The notes under the pieces are model-generated. The model ran no database searches, had not been told where the DNA came from, and worked only from the letters and a program-made list of their open reading frames with translations. Below, piece after piece: positions 52,144 through 64,000 of a stretch of 64,000 nt of DNA (position 1 is the first letter of the stretch; every line of letters begins with the position of its first letter). The stretch is from Alphaproteobacteria bacterium. GTDB taxonomy: Bacteria; Pseudomonadota; Alphaproteobacteria; Rickettsiales; SXRF01. Both the position numbers and the translations under genes were made by a program. The DNA lies in NCBI GenBank assembly GCA_020049775.1, contig JAGVLO010000001.1, forward strand, positions 1 to 64,000, read 5' to 3'.

Positions 52144-53166
52144 ATGCCGCTACGGGGTCTTTTTCAATGGGTGATTTGTGTGCTGCTATTATCAGCGGCA
52201 TGGGTCGTCCATGCATCACCTGCAACCAATAGTTCTATTCCTTCTGAATATATCAACCCGCCGGATGCGCCCGCCAAGCCCAAACCGGTTGCCGTTATTT
52301 ATTTCCAGAATAACAGCACCGGTACACACGATCATTCCAGCGCGATTGAAACCATGGCGCTAGAATCACGGCGCGAATTCAGGATTCAGATAGAAACACA
52401 TCCGCTGGCCACAGAGCTGTTGCTCGCCACCACGATTGATACTATCGCCGAGGGTGACACCGGTATGATTGTGATTATCGCACCCAAAGACACCGCCGCG
52501 CTGATGAAAATACCCGGCCTCTATCCGGATATTCATTTTTCCATTATCGGGGCGCAAACGCCCATTTACCTTATTAACGTCCATAGCCTCACCTTCAGCG
52601 AGCAGGAGGGCGGCTTCATCAGCGGCGCGCTGGCTGCCCTGCAATCCAAAACAGGAACGGTGAGCTTCGTAAGTTCCGATGATACCGCAAGCACACGCAA
52701 TTTTGCTTATGCCTACCTGCAGGGCGCCAAATATATCAACCCGCAGGTGCAGGTGGTGCAGCAGCTCGGCGCACAACCCGTCAACCGAAAGCAAGCCGTG
52801 CATGAAAGCAATGCCGACATTACCTTTATCATGGATGATGAATTGCTGCCTGCCATGCTTCAGCACGCAAAGGAAAAGAAACGCCTGCTCATTACGCAAA
52901 ACCCGCGCGCGCTGTCAAACAACAAGGAAGTGTTGACCAGCCTCATCAAACATTATGATTTCGCGCTCTACAGGACACTAAAAAGCCACGCCAACCACAC
53001 ATGGGCGCCAGGCACGCATATGATAGGGCTTGGCAATGGCTATATCGATTATGTGGTGGATAATGACAATCGCGGCATGTTTGACAAAAACAATATCGAA
53101 CGCGTTGAACGCACCAAAGACCTCGTGTCGCAGGGCGTGATTAAAATCAATCCACTGGCCGAGTAA
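52144..53166 (+). CDS. BMP-family (PnrA-like) periplasmic substrate-binding protein
   Basis: A 340-aa protein with a signal peptide (to about residue 24). Its landmarks are those of the basic-membrane-protein family: EQEGGFISGALAALQSKTG, VSFVSSDD and FAYAYLQGAKYINPQVQV. Relatives bind nucleosides for an ABC importer. No permease or ATPase genes are adjacent, so it may serve a transporter elsewhere or be a sensor. Convergent with prmA, with stops one base apart. Confidence 0.78.
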   Translation: MPLRGLFQWVICVLLLSAAWVVHASPATNSSIPSEYINPPDAPAKPKPVAVIYFQNNSTGTHDHSSAIETMALESRREFRIQIETHPLATELLLATTIDTIAEGDTGMIVIIAPKDTAALMKIPGLYPDIHFSIIGAQTPIYLINVHSLTFSEQEGGFISGALAALQSKTGTVSFVSSDDTASTRNFAYAYLQGAKYINPQVQVVQQLGAQPVNRKQAVHESNADITFIMDDELLPAMLQHAKEKKRLLITQNPRALSNNKEVLTSLIKHYDFALYRTLKSHANHTWAPGTHMIGLGNGYIDYVVDNDNRGMFDKNNIERVERTKDLVSQGVIKINPLAE

Positions 53167-54081
53167 TTATCTCTCCAGCACCAGCGTACACCACTCGTTA
53201 TGCGTAAAACGTTTTTTTAACTTCAGCCCCTGCATAAGGTGCGCGGATAGCACCATCGTTTCCTGCGAAGTCAGCAGACCGGAAAGCACAGCCGCGCCGC
53301 CGGGCAGCAAATGGTTATATAAGTCGGGTGCAAACTTCACCAAAGGCCGTGCAAGGATATTGGAGATAATCAAATCATACCTGCCGCCCCTGCCCGCACG
53401 CTTCAGGCGCTCGCTGGCATAGCCGTCCGACACCGCCGCTTCTACCCACACCTGCTCACGGTTTTCGCGCACATTGTCTTTGGTCACGCGCACAGCCACG
53501 GGGTCGATGTCCACGGCAAGCACATCCGTTTTCCACAGCTTCGCCGCCGCAATCGCCAGCACACCAGAGCCGCACCCCATATCCAGTATATTGCGAAAAC
53601 TGCGCGAACGCGCCAGCCAGTCCAGCGCCTCGAGACAGCAGCGCGTGGTGCCATGTTCACCAGAGCCAAAGGCAGCGCCCGCATCTACCTTAATGGCAAT
53701 CGCGCCATGCGGCGGCGGTTCTTCCACATGTGAACCGTGGATATAAAACCGCCCGATAGTAAGCGGCGGAAAATTGCGCGCCACCTGCGACAGCCAGTCC
53801 TGCTGCTCGATTTTCTCCACCACCGCTTCCGGCGTCGGCACTTCATGCAGCATGGAGATCACCATCAGCCGCTGTTTGATTTCTGTTATATCCGGAACGT
53901 CACCAAACAGTAATTCAAATGTCCAGATGCCATTGGCCTCATCCGTTTCAAAGCCGGATACCGCAAGCGCAAGGTCATCAAACGAATTATCCGCCGTGCC
54001 CGCCGCCGCCGCCGGTATTATGAATTTCACCTTCCAGTAAACCTTACTCTGGGCAAAAGGGTTTTTATTATTCTTGTTCAT
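53167..54081 (-). CDS. prmA: Ribosomal protein L11 methyltransferase PrmA
   Basis: This 304-aa enzyme trimethylates ribosomal protein L11. C-terminal SAM domain: VDAGAAFGSGEHGTTRCCLE, then ILDMGCGSGVLAIAAAKL and the LIISNILARPL stretch with the Asn-Ile of PrmA. The N-terminal third is the L11-binding domain. It is the last gene of the leftward ftsA-to-prmA block, 13 nt after ligA. Confidence 0.92.
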   Translation of the reverse strand: MNKNNKNPFAQSKVYWKVKFIIPAAAAGTADNSFDDLALAVSGFETDEANGIWTFELLFGDVPDITEIKQRLMVISMLHEVPTPEAVVEKIEQQDWLSQVARNFPPLTIGRFYIHGSHVEEPPPHGAIAIKVDAGAAFGSGEHGTTRCCLEALDWLARSRSFRNILDMGCGSGVLAIAAAKLWKTDVLAVDIDPVAVRVTKDNVRENREQVWVEAAVSDGYASERLKRAGRGGRYDLIISNILARPLVKFAPDLYNHLLPGGAAVLSGLLTSQETMVLSAHLMQGLKLKKRFTHNEWCTLVLER

Positions 54082-54094
54082 GATAGTCCTTTGC

Positions 54095-57903
<3,809 letters not shown>

Positions 57904-58944
57904 TTACCAGGGGGTTATCTTTTCCCAAATGGAAGGGCCATCAGATTCTATGGGTTCTTCCTTGTTTTCTGCAGGCGCATCTTCCTTCTTATCCGCAGTG
58001 GTTTCCAGAGTGGTGGAAGACACAGGCTCAAACGGCGCACTGACCGGCGGCAGCTTCTTCAGCGCCTTCTCATCCGGCGCGTTGGCACGGTCTGCATCCG
58101 TAGGCTCTTCAACGCTCAGTTGCTTAAGTTCCTTGGCATAGCGCTCGGCTTCCTCTTCCATTTCTTCCGACGGCTTGGCGCCTCCGCTCAACAAATCATA
58201 GGTATCGCGATACCATATATTGTTCGGAAAATTATGGCCAAGCACGGCGGCGTAGCGCATCGCCTCTTCGGTCACGCCGAGCTTGAGGAAACACTCAACG
58301 AGCCTGTGCAAAGCTTCCGGTACATGGCTGGTGGTCTGGTGGTTTTCGACTACGAAACGGAAACGGTTGATAGCAGCGATATATTGCTGGTTGCGCTGGT
58401 AATAGCGGCCCACCTGCATTTCCTTGCCCGCCATATGGTCCATGGTCAGGTCGAGTTTGATTTTTGCGTCACGCGCATATTCGCTTTCAGGGAAGCGGCG
58501 GATGATTTCGCGCAGCGCCTGCATGGCCTGCGAGGTAACTTTCTGGTCGCGGCCCACGTCGGTAATCTGGTCGTAATAGCACATGGCTATCATGTAATAG
58601 ACGTAAGGGGTGGATTCGTTATTGGGGTAGAGCTTTACAAAACGTTCCCACGTACTTGCGGCGGCATCATACTCGCCCACCTGATAATTGGCATAGCCGG
58701 ACATAACCTGCGCGTTAACCGCCCATTCTGACGACGGATGCTGGCGCTCCACTTCCTCGAACGCTTTTACCGCTTCCTTATAGTTACTCTCGGAATATTT
58801 TGTGCGTGCATCGTTATAGAGTACTTCAGCACTCTCCGGCGGGCGTTCCGCTTTTTCATCATCACTATCGCTGCAGCCAACGGTAAACGCCAGCAACATT
58901 GCCGCTAATAATAGTTTTGGTTGGTTCATGGAAATCGGCTTCAT
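57904..58944 (-). CDS. bamD: Outer-membrane protein assembly lipoprotein BamD
   Basis: Component of the BAM complex that inserts beta-barrel proteins. 346 aa with lipobox FTVGC (Cys24), then TPR repeats (SAEVLYNDARTKYSESNY, HPSSEWAVNAQVMSGYANYQ, RRFPESEYARDA). The Glu/Pro/Ser-rich C-terminal extension (about 270-346) exceeds the usual 245-290 aa. The start at 58944 has AGG upstream; an ATG five codons on is an alternative. Directly followed by recN. Confidence 0.9.
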   Translation of the reverse strand: MKPISMNQPKLLLAAMLLAFTVGCSDSDDEKAERPPESAEVLYNDARTKYSESNYKEAVKAFEEVERQHPSSEWAVNAQVMSGYANYQVGEYDAAASTWERFVKLYPNNESTPYVYYMIAMCYYDQITDVGRDQKVTSQAMQALREIIRRFPESEYARDAKIKLDLTMDHMAGKEMQVGRYYQRNQQYIAAINRFRFVVENHQTTSHVPEALHRLVECFLKLGVTEEAMRYAAVLGHNFPNNIWYRDTYDLLSGGAKPSEEMEEEAERYAKELKQLSVEEPTDADRANAPDEKALKKLPPVSAPFEPVSSTTLETTADKKEDAPAENKEEPIESDGPSIWEKITPW

Positions 58945-59023
58945 GGCCTGAATTTATATCAGGCAAAAGGCAGGGCAGACAAGACGAATCTTTACGTGAT
59001 AAAATAGCCGTAAAAAAGGAACT

Positions 59024-59968
59024 TTATGCGTAGGCAGCCACGGCAGTGGCGGCCACAGCCAGTGCAAGCTCAAATTCCTTGCCTGCCGGAGCCATGACAT
59101 AGGCCGTTTCATCGGCAAACAGGGCGCGCAACAGCTTGTTGTTGATGGCATGGCCGGGGCGCACGAAGGTGAAGCGTGCATCGATATGGCAGCCGGCAAG
59201 ATAGAGGTCGCCGAGGCAATCCAGTGCCTTGTGACGCACGAACTCGTCCTGGTAACGCAGGCCGTCTTCATTGAGGATAGCTTCCTTACCCACAACAATG
59301 GCATTTTCCAGCGAACCGCCAAGGGCAAGCCCCATCTGGCGCAGGGCAGCCACTTCATGCTCAAAGCCGAATGTGCGCGCGCGTGACAGCGTCTGCTTGA
59401 AGGTCACTTCGCGGAAGTCATAGTGTGAAGCCTGACGGTTGATGACAGGGTTATTGAACTGTATCTCGATACCGATAATGCAACCTTCATCGCCCTCTTC
59501 ATTGGGTTGGATGCGGGCAACGGACTCGCCGTCACGCACTTCGATGGTTTTGAGTACACGCAGCACCATACGCGGGGCAGCAAGCTGCTTGAGGCCAACG
59601 CACTCCAACATAAATACGAAAGGTTCCGAGCTGCCGTCCATAATCGGCACTTCCGGCCCATCCAGCTCAACCACGGCATTATCAAGGCCCACACCCCATA
59701 TAGCGGCCATCAGATGCTCGATAGTAGCCACGGTAACGCCGTGCTTGTTGCGGATGGTCGTGCCAAGACGTGTTTCGCTTACAACGTCATAACGTGCGGG
59801 TACAACCGCTATATCAGCACTCACATCCGTGCGGCGAAACACAATGCCCGTATTGACGGTGGCAGGATAAATGGTCAGGTTGACCTGGCTGCCGCTGTGC
59901 AGGCCGATGCCAGAGCATGATACTTTGCTTGCGAGGGTGGTTTGCCGGATATTCTTGGATTTAGTCAC
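59024..59968 (-). CDS. lpxC: UDP-3-O-acyl-GlcNAc deacetylase LpxC
   Basis: The committed zinc-dependent step of lipid A synthesis; 314 aa. Zinc ligands are His in TIEHLMAA and the HKALD pair in HKALDCLGDL; the substrate site GIGLHSG is at the N-terminus. I placed the start at a GTG (59968); the frame runs upstream to 60025 but that part is unlike any LpxC, and AGG lies 10 nt before the GTG. Confidence 0.93.
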   Translation of the reverse strand: MTKSKNIRQTTLASKVSCSGIGLHSGSQVNLTIYPATVNTGIVFRRTDVSADIAVVPARYDVVSETRLGTTIRNKHGVTVATIEHLMAAIWGVGLDNAVVELDGPEVPIMDGSSEPFVFMLECVGLKQLAAPRMVLRVLKTIEVRDGESVARIQPNEEGDEGCIIGIEIQFNNPVINRQASHYDFREVTFKQTLSRARTFGFEHEVAALRQMGLALGGSLENAIVVGKEAILNEDGLRYQDEFVRHKALDCLGDLYLAGCHIDARFTFVRPGHAINNKLLRALFADETAYVMAPAGKEFELALAVAATAVAAYA

Positions 59969-60115
59969 GTTTATGATACCTAATTTTTTGAAACATACAT
60001 TCGAGTCAGACTTTAGGAGACACACCCCCTTTTTTCAATTCACTGTTTATTACAGTTTGTTACAAAGAAAATAGTTGGAGGAACAAGGGCTTATAACGTT
60101 AAAATGCGTTAATTT

Positions 60116-61018
60116 TTATAGCCCTAAACAGGCTAAATTTTCAGCCGGACAGGCAATCACATCCTGTATTTTCGGTGTCTTGGCGTAATCAAACGGTGCC
60201 AAGCGGTATCCGCCGCTGTTATAATCGCCCGACATAAAATAATAGAAGCGGTAATTCTCGGGGAACATCGCATAAAAATCCGCTTCACTACCCACAGCCT
60301 CACGGGTGGTGGGAGAAAGCTCGATAATAATCAGCGGGCGGTCGCGCAGCAAGGTCTGGCGCAGGCCGTCCAGTACGAATTTTTCGTAGCCCTCGACATC
60401 GGCCTTGATGATATTGACCTTGGAAATACCAAGCTCTGTCACCACATCGTCACCACGGCGAAGCTGCATGTCGCCCAGATAATAATTATCCTGCTTATGT
60501 CCGCTCCAGAACGACGCCGCGCCCAGGTTGCTGTCAGGTGCCGCGTAGAACGGCAGCATCTTGTCCTCGCTGCTCAGCCCGATGGAATGGACGGTAACAT
60601 TGCTGATGCGATTCAGGGAGAGGTTATATTCAAGCTGTTTGCGCACACGTTCGAACGGCTCAAATGCCTGTACGCTATCCACCAGCTTGGCCATGAACAA
60701 CGAGTGGTTTCCAGCATTGGCGCCTACGTCCACAAAGGTCAGGCGCTCACCCGTGCGCTTTTTCAGGCGCAGCACATAATCGCGAAGCAACATGAGCATG
60801 TACTTTTCATGCGCACCGCAGAAATAGACAAGCCTATCGATATAATTGACAATATTGCCGTTGAAGCGCATACCCCATGCCGGATCAAAAAACGGAGCTT
60901 CAAACGGATAGTCGCGCAACATAGCCGGATACAGGCGCTTGATAACCGAGCGCCTTGTTTTATACGGCAGCCAACGCTGCTTGCTGAGAAAAACAGAAAA
61001 ATTCTGCAACGAATTCAT
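60116..61018 (-). CDS. FkbM family methyltransferase, copy C
   Basis: A 300-aa FkbM-type enzyme: FVDVGANAGNHSLFMA, QAFEPFERVRKQLEYNL and IKADVEGYEKFVLDGL. It is only distantly related to copies A and B. It lies between ftsZ and lpxC, where most alphaproteobacteria have no gene; transcription probably comes from ftsZ or an own promoter. Target unknown; perhaps lipid A or a surface sugar. Confidence 0.85.
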   Translation of the reverse strand: MNSLQNFSVFLSKQRWLPYKTRRSVIKRLYPAMLRDYPFEAPFFDPAWGMRFNGNIVNYIDRLVYFCGAHEKYMLMLLRDYVLRLKKRTGERLTFVDVGANAGNHSLFMAKLVDSVQAFEPFERVRKQLEYNLSLNRISNVTVHSIGLSSEDKMLPFYAAPDSNLGAASFWSGHKQDNYYLGDMQLRRGDDVVTELGISKVNIIKADVEGYEKFVLDGLRQTLLRDRPLIIIELSPTTREAVGSEADFYAMFPENYRFYYFMSGDYNSGGYRLAPFDYAKTPKIQDVIACPAENLACLGL

Positions 61019-61204
61019 AGGCCGCTGGTATAGCGCGACTGGCAGGGTTCTGCAATAGCTACGATACTGCTATCCACCCAATCATGCTAGCGCGTCAGCG
61101 AAAACAATGATTTGTGAGAACCGCAACGCAATGTACACAGAAGTAAATGAGTAGCAGAAGCACTACTAATCATTGTTTGCAGCAAGCAATAGTAGTGATT
61201 GGGG

Positions 61205-62863
61205 CTAATTTGCCTGACGGCGGAGAAACGCAGGAATATCAAGATATTGGTCTTCATCCGACAAGCGAGCAGGCTTTTCGGAAGCTTCTGCCTGCGCCGA
61301 AGATTTCTGCACCACTTGCACACGCTCGGCGGGCTGTAGCTTTTCATCCCCGCGTGACAGCACACGGCCAACATCCGCCACCATTTTCTGGAAAAGGCCA
61401 CGGCTGGCAACCTGTGGCTCGCGCTGTGGTTGGCGGGCCTCGGTCACCGGTGATACAGAGATATAGGATTGCTGGCGGGTTTCTGACATTGCTTCCCTGA
61501 GGTCAGCAGCGGAAGCAGGCTCGCGCATGGCAACACGCGACTCTTCAGCAGCCATGGCTGCCGGAGCAGAGGTAGGCTCGTCATCATCAAAATCAGAAAA
61601 GCGTGCTACGGCAACACGGTCACCGGATGGAGCAGCAGCACTTTCGGGCCTGTCAATACGCATGGCGTTGTTGGCACGTTCAACCATCGCCCGCAATGTG
61701 GGGGATGGCGTTTCGCGGTTTTCATAGGCCGGAGTAGCAAGACGGTTTGCCGGTTGCAGCGGGATGGCCGGAGCGGATACCGGTTTAGGCGCTTCCTGCT
61801 TCGCAGGCGCGGTACTCACGAGGTTGTATGGCTTCTTGACATCGCTGGTAACAGGCGCAGTGGTTTTTTGCGTGTTATCAAGCTTCTTTACGTTTGGAGC
61901 GTCAATACCCGTGGCAACCACGGATACGCGCATACGACCTTCCATATTTTCATTAAAGGCAGAGCCGAAGATGATGTTGGCCTCGGAATCCACTTCCTCA
62001 CGGACACGGTTGGCGGCTTCATCCACCTCAAACAGGGTCATGTCGGGACCACCGGTGATGTTGATGAGCAGCGCACGCGCACCACGCAGCGACACATCGT
62101 CGAGCAGCGGGTTGGAGATAGCGGCCTCAGCTGCTTCGATGGCACGGCGTTCGCCGGTAGCCTCACCGGTACCCATCATGGCCTTGCCCATTTCGCGCAT
62201 CACGGTGCGGATGTCGGCAAAATCGAGGTTGATAAGGCCGGGTTTGACCATCAGGTCGGTAACGCCACGCACGCCGGAATGCAGCACTTCGTCAGCCATT
62301 TTGAAGGCGTCGGCAAAGGTAGTGCGCTCATTGGCGATGCGGAACAGATTCTGGTTAGGGATAACAATCAGCGTATCGACATAGCTTTGCAGTTCCTTCA
62401 GGCCGGATTCGGCAAGGCGCATACGGTGCGTACCCTCGAAGGTGAACGGCTTGGTAACTACGGCAACGGTAAGGACACCGCGCTCCTTGGCGATGCGGGC
62501 TACTACGGCAGCCGCGCCGGTGCCGGTGCCGCCGCCCATGCCGGCGGTAATGAACACCATGTTGCTGCCTTCGATATACGCAGAGATTTCGTCACGCGCT
62601 TCTTCGGCGGCTTCGCGGCCAATTTCTGGATTGGCGCCAGCGCCAAGGCCCTTGGTGATGCCCGCGCCAAGCTGTATGGTGCGTTCGGTGAGCGAATGAT
62701 CGAGCGCCTGCGCGTCAGTATTCGCAACCACGAAGTTCACACCCTCAAGGTTAGACGCTATCATGTTGTTGACTGCATTTCCGCCGGCGCCGCCTACACC
62801 AATTACAGTAATTGTAGGGCGCAACACTTCGGCTTTGTTTGGAAGGTGCAGGTTAATCGTCAT
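61205..62863 (-). CDS. ftsZ: Cell-division GTPase FtsZ
   Basis: The tubulin-like GTPase forming the division ring; 552 aa. GTP-binding [13 protein letters not shown] and the tubulin signature GGGTGTGA are present, with [17 protein letters not shown] closing the globular core. A long low-complexity linker (about 325-535) precedes the terminal peptide [10 protein letters not shown] that binds FtsA. The length is typical for alphaproteobacteria, whose linkers are long. GAGGAG lies 9 nt before the ATG. Confidence 0.95.
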   Translation of the reverse strand: MTINLHLPNKAEVLRPTITVIGVGGAGGNAVNNMIASNLEGVNFVVANTDAQALDHSLTERTIQLGAGITKGLGAGANPEIGREAAEEARDEISAYIEGSNMVFITAGMGGGTGTGAAAVVARIAKERGVLTVAVVTKPFTFEGTHRMRLAESGLKELQSYVDTLIVIPNQNLFRIANERTTFADAFKMADEVLHSGVRGVTDLMVKPGLINLDFADIRTVMREMGKAMMGTGEATGERRAIEAAEAAISNPLLDDVSLRGARALLINITGGPDMTLFEVDEAANRVREEVDSEANIIFGSAFNENMEGRMRVSVVATGIDAPNVKKLDNTQKTTAPVTSDVKKPYNLVSTAPAKQEAPKPVSAPAIPLQPANRLATPAYENRETPSPTLRAMVERANNAMRIDRPESAAAPSGDRVAVARFSDFDDDEPTSAPAAMAAEESRVAMREPASAADLREAMSETRQQSYISVSPVTEARQPQREPQVASRGLFQKMVADVGRVLSRGDEKLQPAERVQVVQKSSAQAEASEKPARLSDEDQYLDIPAFLRRQAN

Positions 62864-62972
62864 ATGTCCGTCTCCTCGGAGAATTGTATCCAGTACACAT
62901 ATTGAACGATTTATTCTTTTTTACCACTAGATTTTGTGGTCAGGTGCAAAAAAAATTGTCCCGTCGCTACCG

Positions 62973-64000
62973 CTAGAAGTTTTCGCGGAACCAGTTGACC
63001 ATCTTATCGAACCCGGAGCTAAGCCCCCCGCGGCGGCGGTAATTGTCAAACATTTGTTCTTCCATGGGCTTTTTATGGGCATATTCCAGCATACCCAGTG
63101 CTGCTGCAAAGGCAGGACCACTCACGGCTTCCGCCAGTCCCGGCATGGTACGCGGGCGGGCCAGACGCACCTGCTTGCCCAGAATGTTGGATGCCATCTC
63201 GCGAGCGCCCAGCAACTGGCTGGCCCCACCGGTCAGCACCACGCGCTTGCCGGCATAGGCACCGGCACCGTTGATTTCAATTTTGCTGCGTATCATCTCG
63301 AAGATTTCTTCCATGCGCGGGCGGATAACCCCCACCAGCATGGAACGCGGCAGGCCGTTAAGCTCATCGGAATCTTCTTCACCCAGCGGCGGCACATCCA
63401 CCATGACATGGTCGTCATTTGCGGTTGCAATGGCACTGCCATGCAGCGTCTTGAGGCGTTCAGCATTGGACAGGCTGGTGGAAAGACCGCGTGCGATGTC
63501 GCTGGTCACATGCACGCCGCCTACCGGTATGGCGTCGGTATAGATATTCTTGCCGCCAGCGAACACGGTAAAACTGGTCACGCCACCACCCATGTCAATC
63601 AGGGTAACGCCCAGTTGTTTTTCGTCTTCCTCAAGGCAGGACAGAGCTGAGGCGTAGGGCGATACAATATATTCGTCCACGTTCAGGTGACAGCGTGCCA
63701 CACAATGCGCGAGGTTACGCGTAATGCTGGGCAGGCCGGTGATGATATGCAAATCGGCGCCGAGCTTTTTGCCATACATTTTGCGCGGGTCGCTGATGCC
63801 GCGTGCGCCATCAAGATAATAGGAAACGGGGATACAATGGATGATATCGCTTTCATTATGGGCTATGCTGGCGCGCCCCTGTTCAATGATGTCCATAACG
63901 TCACGGTCGGTGACTTCCTCGCCGAGCATGGTCATTTCCACGGTCACATTGCGCGACACGATATTGCCGCCCGACAAGCTGACCTTCACATCTTCAATGG
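62973..64000 (-). CDS. ftsA: Cell-division actin-like protein FtsA (5' end outside window)
   Basis: The visible 341 residues cover the C-terminal four-fifths of FtsA: the 1C domain (VEMTMLGEEVTDRDV), the phosphate-binding LIDMGGGVTSF, VVLTGGASQLLG and the terminal amphipathic helix FDKMVNWFRENF that attaches to the membrane. FtsA links FtsZ to the membrane. The frame continues past 64000; the GTG near 63989 is internal. The gene precedes ftsZ by 109 nt. Confidence 0.93.
   Translation of the reverse strand, partial: IEDVKVSLSGGNIVSRNVTVEMTMLGEEVTDRDVMDIIEQGRASIAHNESDIIHCIPVSYYLDGARGISDPRKMYGKKLGADLHIITGLPSITRNLAHCVARCHLNVDEYIVSPYASALSCLEEDEKQLGVTLIDMGGGVTSFTVFAGGKNIYTDAIPVGGVHVTSDIARGLSTSLSNAERLKTLHGSAIATANDDHVMVDVPPLGEEDSDELNGLPRSMLVGVIRPRMEEIFEMIRSKIEINGAGAYAGKRVVLTGGASQLLGAREMASNILGKQVRLARPRTMPGLAEAVSGPAFAAALGMLEYAHKKPMEEQMFDNYRRRGGLSSGFDKMVNWFRENF

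Noticed and set aside
61019-61204. Terminator between ftsZ and the FkbM gene
   Set aside because: CACTACTA/TAGTAGTG arms exist but the stem is interrupted and has no T run.
61754-62905. 383-aa plus-strand frame
   Set aside because: Antisense to ftsZ; caused by codon bias of that gene.

Overview
The window reads as chromosomal DNA of a Gram-negative alphaproteobacterium. The strongest clue is the right-hand block, read on the minus strand: ftsA-ftsZ-(fkbM)-lpxC-bamD-recN-ligA-prmA, the division/envelope/repair order typical of that class. CheY with a CheZ-type phosphatase, a cold-shock gene followed by a DEAD-box helicase, AmgK/MurU peptidoglycan recycling and lipid A synthesis (LpxC) fit a motile, outer-membrane-bearing cell. 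I cannot name the genus.

Layout. 1-3.8 kb: the 3' part of a very large Cys-rich protein that opens with tandem Tyr-Tyr-Asp/Glu-Gly repeats, closed by a strong terminator. 3.9-6.4 kb (minus): iscX-tsaE-amgK-murU. 6.5-12.3 kb: a membrane-anchored ankyrin protein, then a cheY-cheZ-large TPR protein operon (minus). 12.3-13.1 kb: a long non-coding stretch with a promoter, a three-hairpin RNA ending in a terminator, and a small YdcH/DUF465 gene. 13.2-15.2 kb (minus): csp then a DEAD-box helicase, with structured leaders. 15.2-23.5 kb: a zinc-homeostasis island. Three near-identical 15-bp Zur-type palindromes control, by inference, a His-rich protein, an ABC/DUF3299 operon, and zur-(33-aa membrane peptide)-znuC-znuB-znuA.

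23.5-32.6 kb: a polyprenyl-phosphate glycosyltransferase, an orphan gene, tRNA-Thr(CGT), a csoR-hupE-anchor metal operon with its own operator palindrome, a membrane-embedded spermidine-synthase-like protein, a MYG1 protein and an MsbA-like exporter. 32.7-44.0 kb: a surface-glycan locus with glycosyltransferases, FkbM and TylF methyltransferases and 2OG-Fe(II) oxygenases. It contains an inverted duplication of a two-gene oxygenase-FkbM module and a tandem pair of unusual large glycosyltransferase-like proteins. 44-54 kb: thioesterase, orphan membrane protein, APC permease, Na+/H+ antiporter, lipoprotein, aminopeptidase P, BMP-type binding protein, prmA. 54-64 kb: the ligA-to-ftsA block.

The items most worth a second look are a sharply bounded AT-rich segment inside ligA that looks like an imported adenylation domain, the extended Zur island with its small membrane peptide, the structured RNA ahead of ydcH, the inverted oxygenase/FkbM duplication, and the Tyr-repeat giant protein. 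All family names come from recognising motifs by eye; no database search was run.
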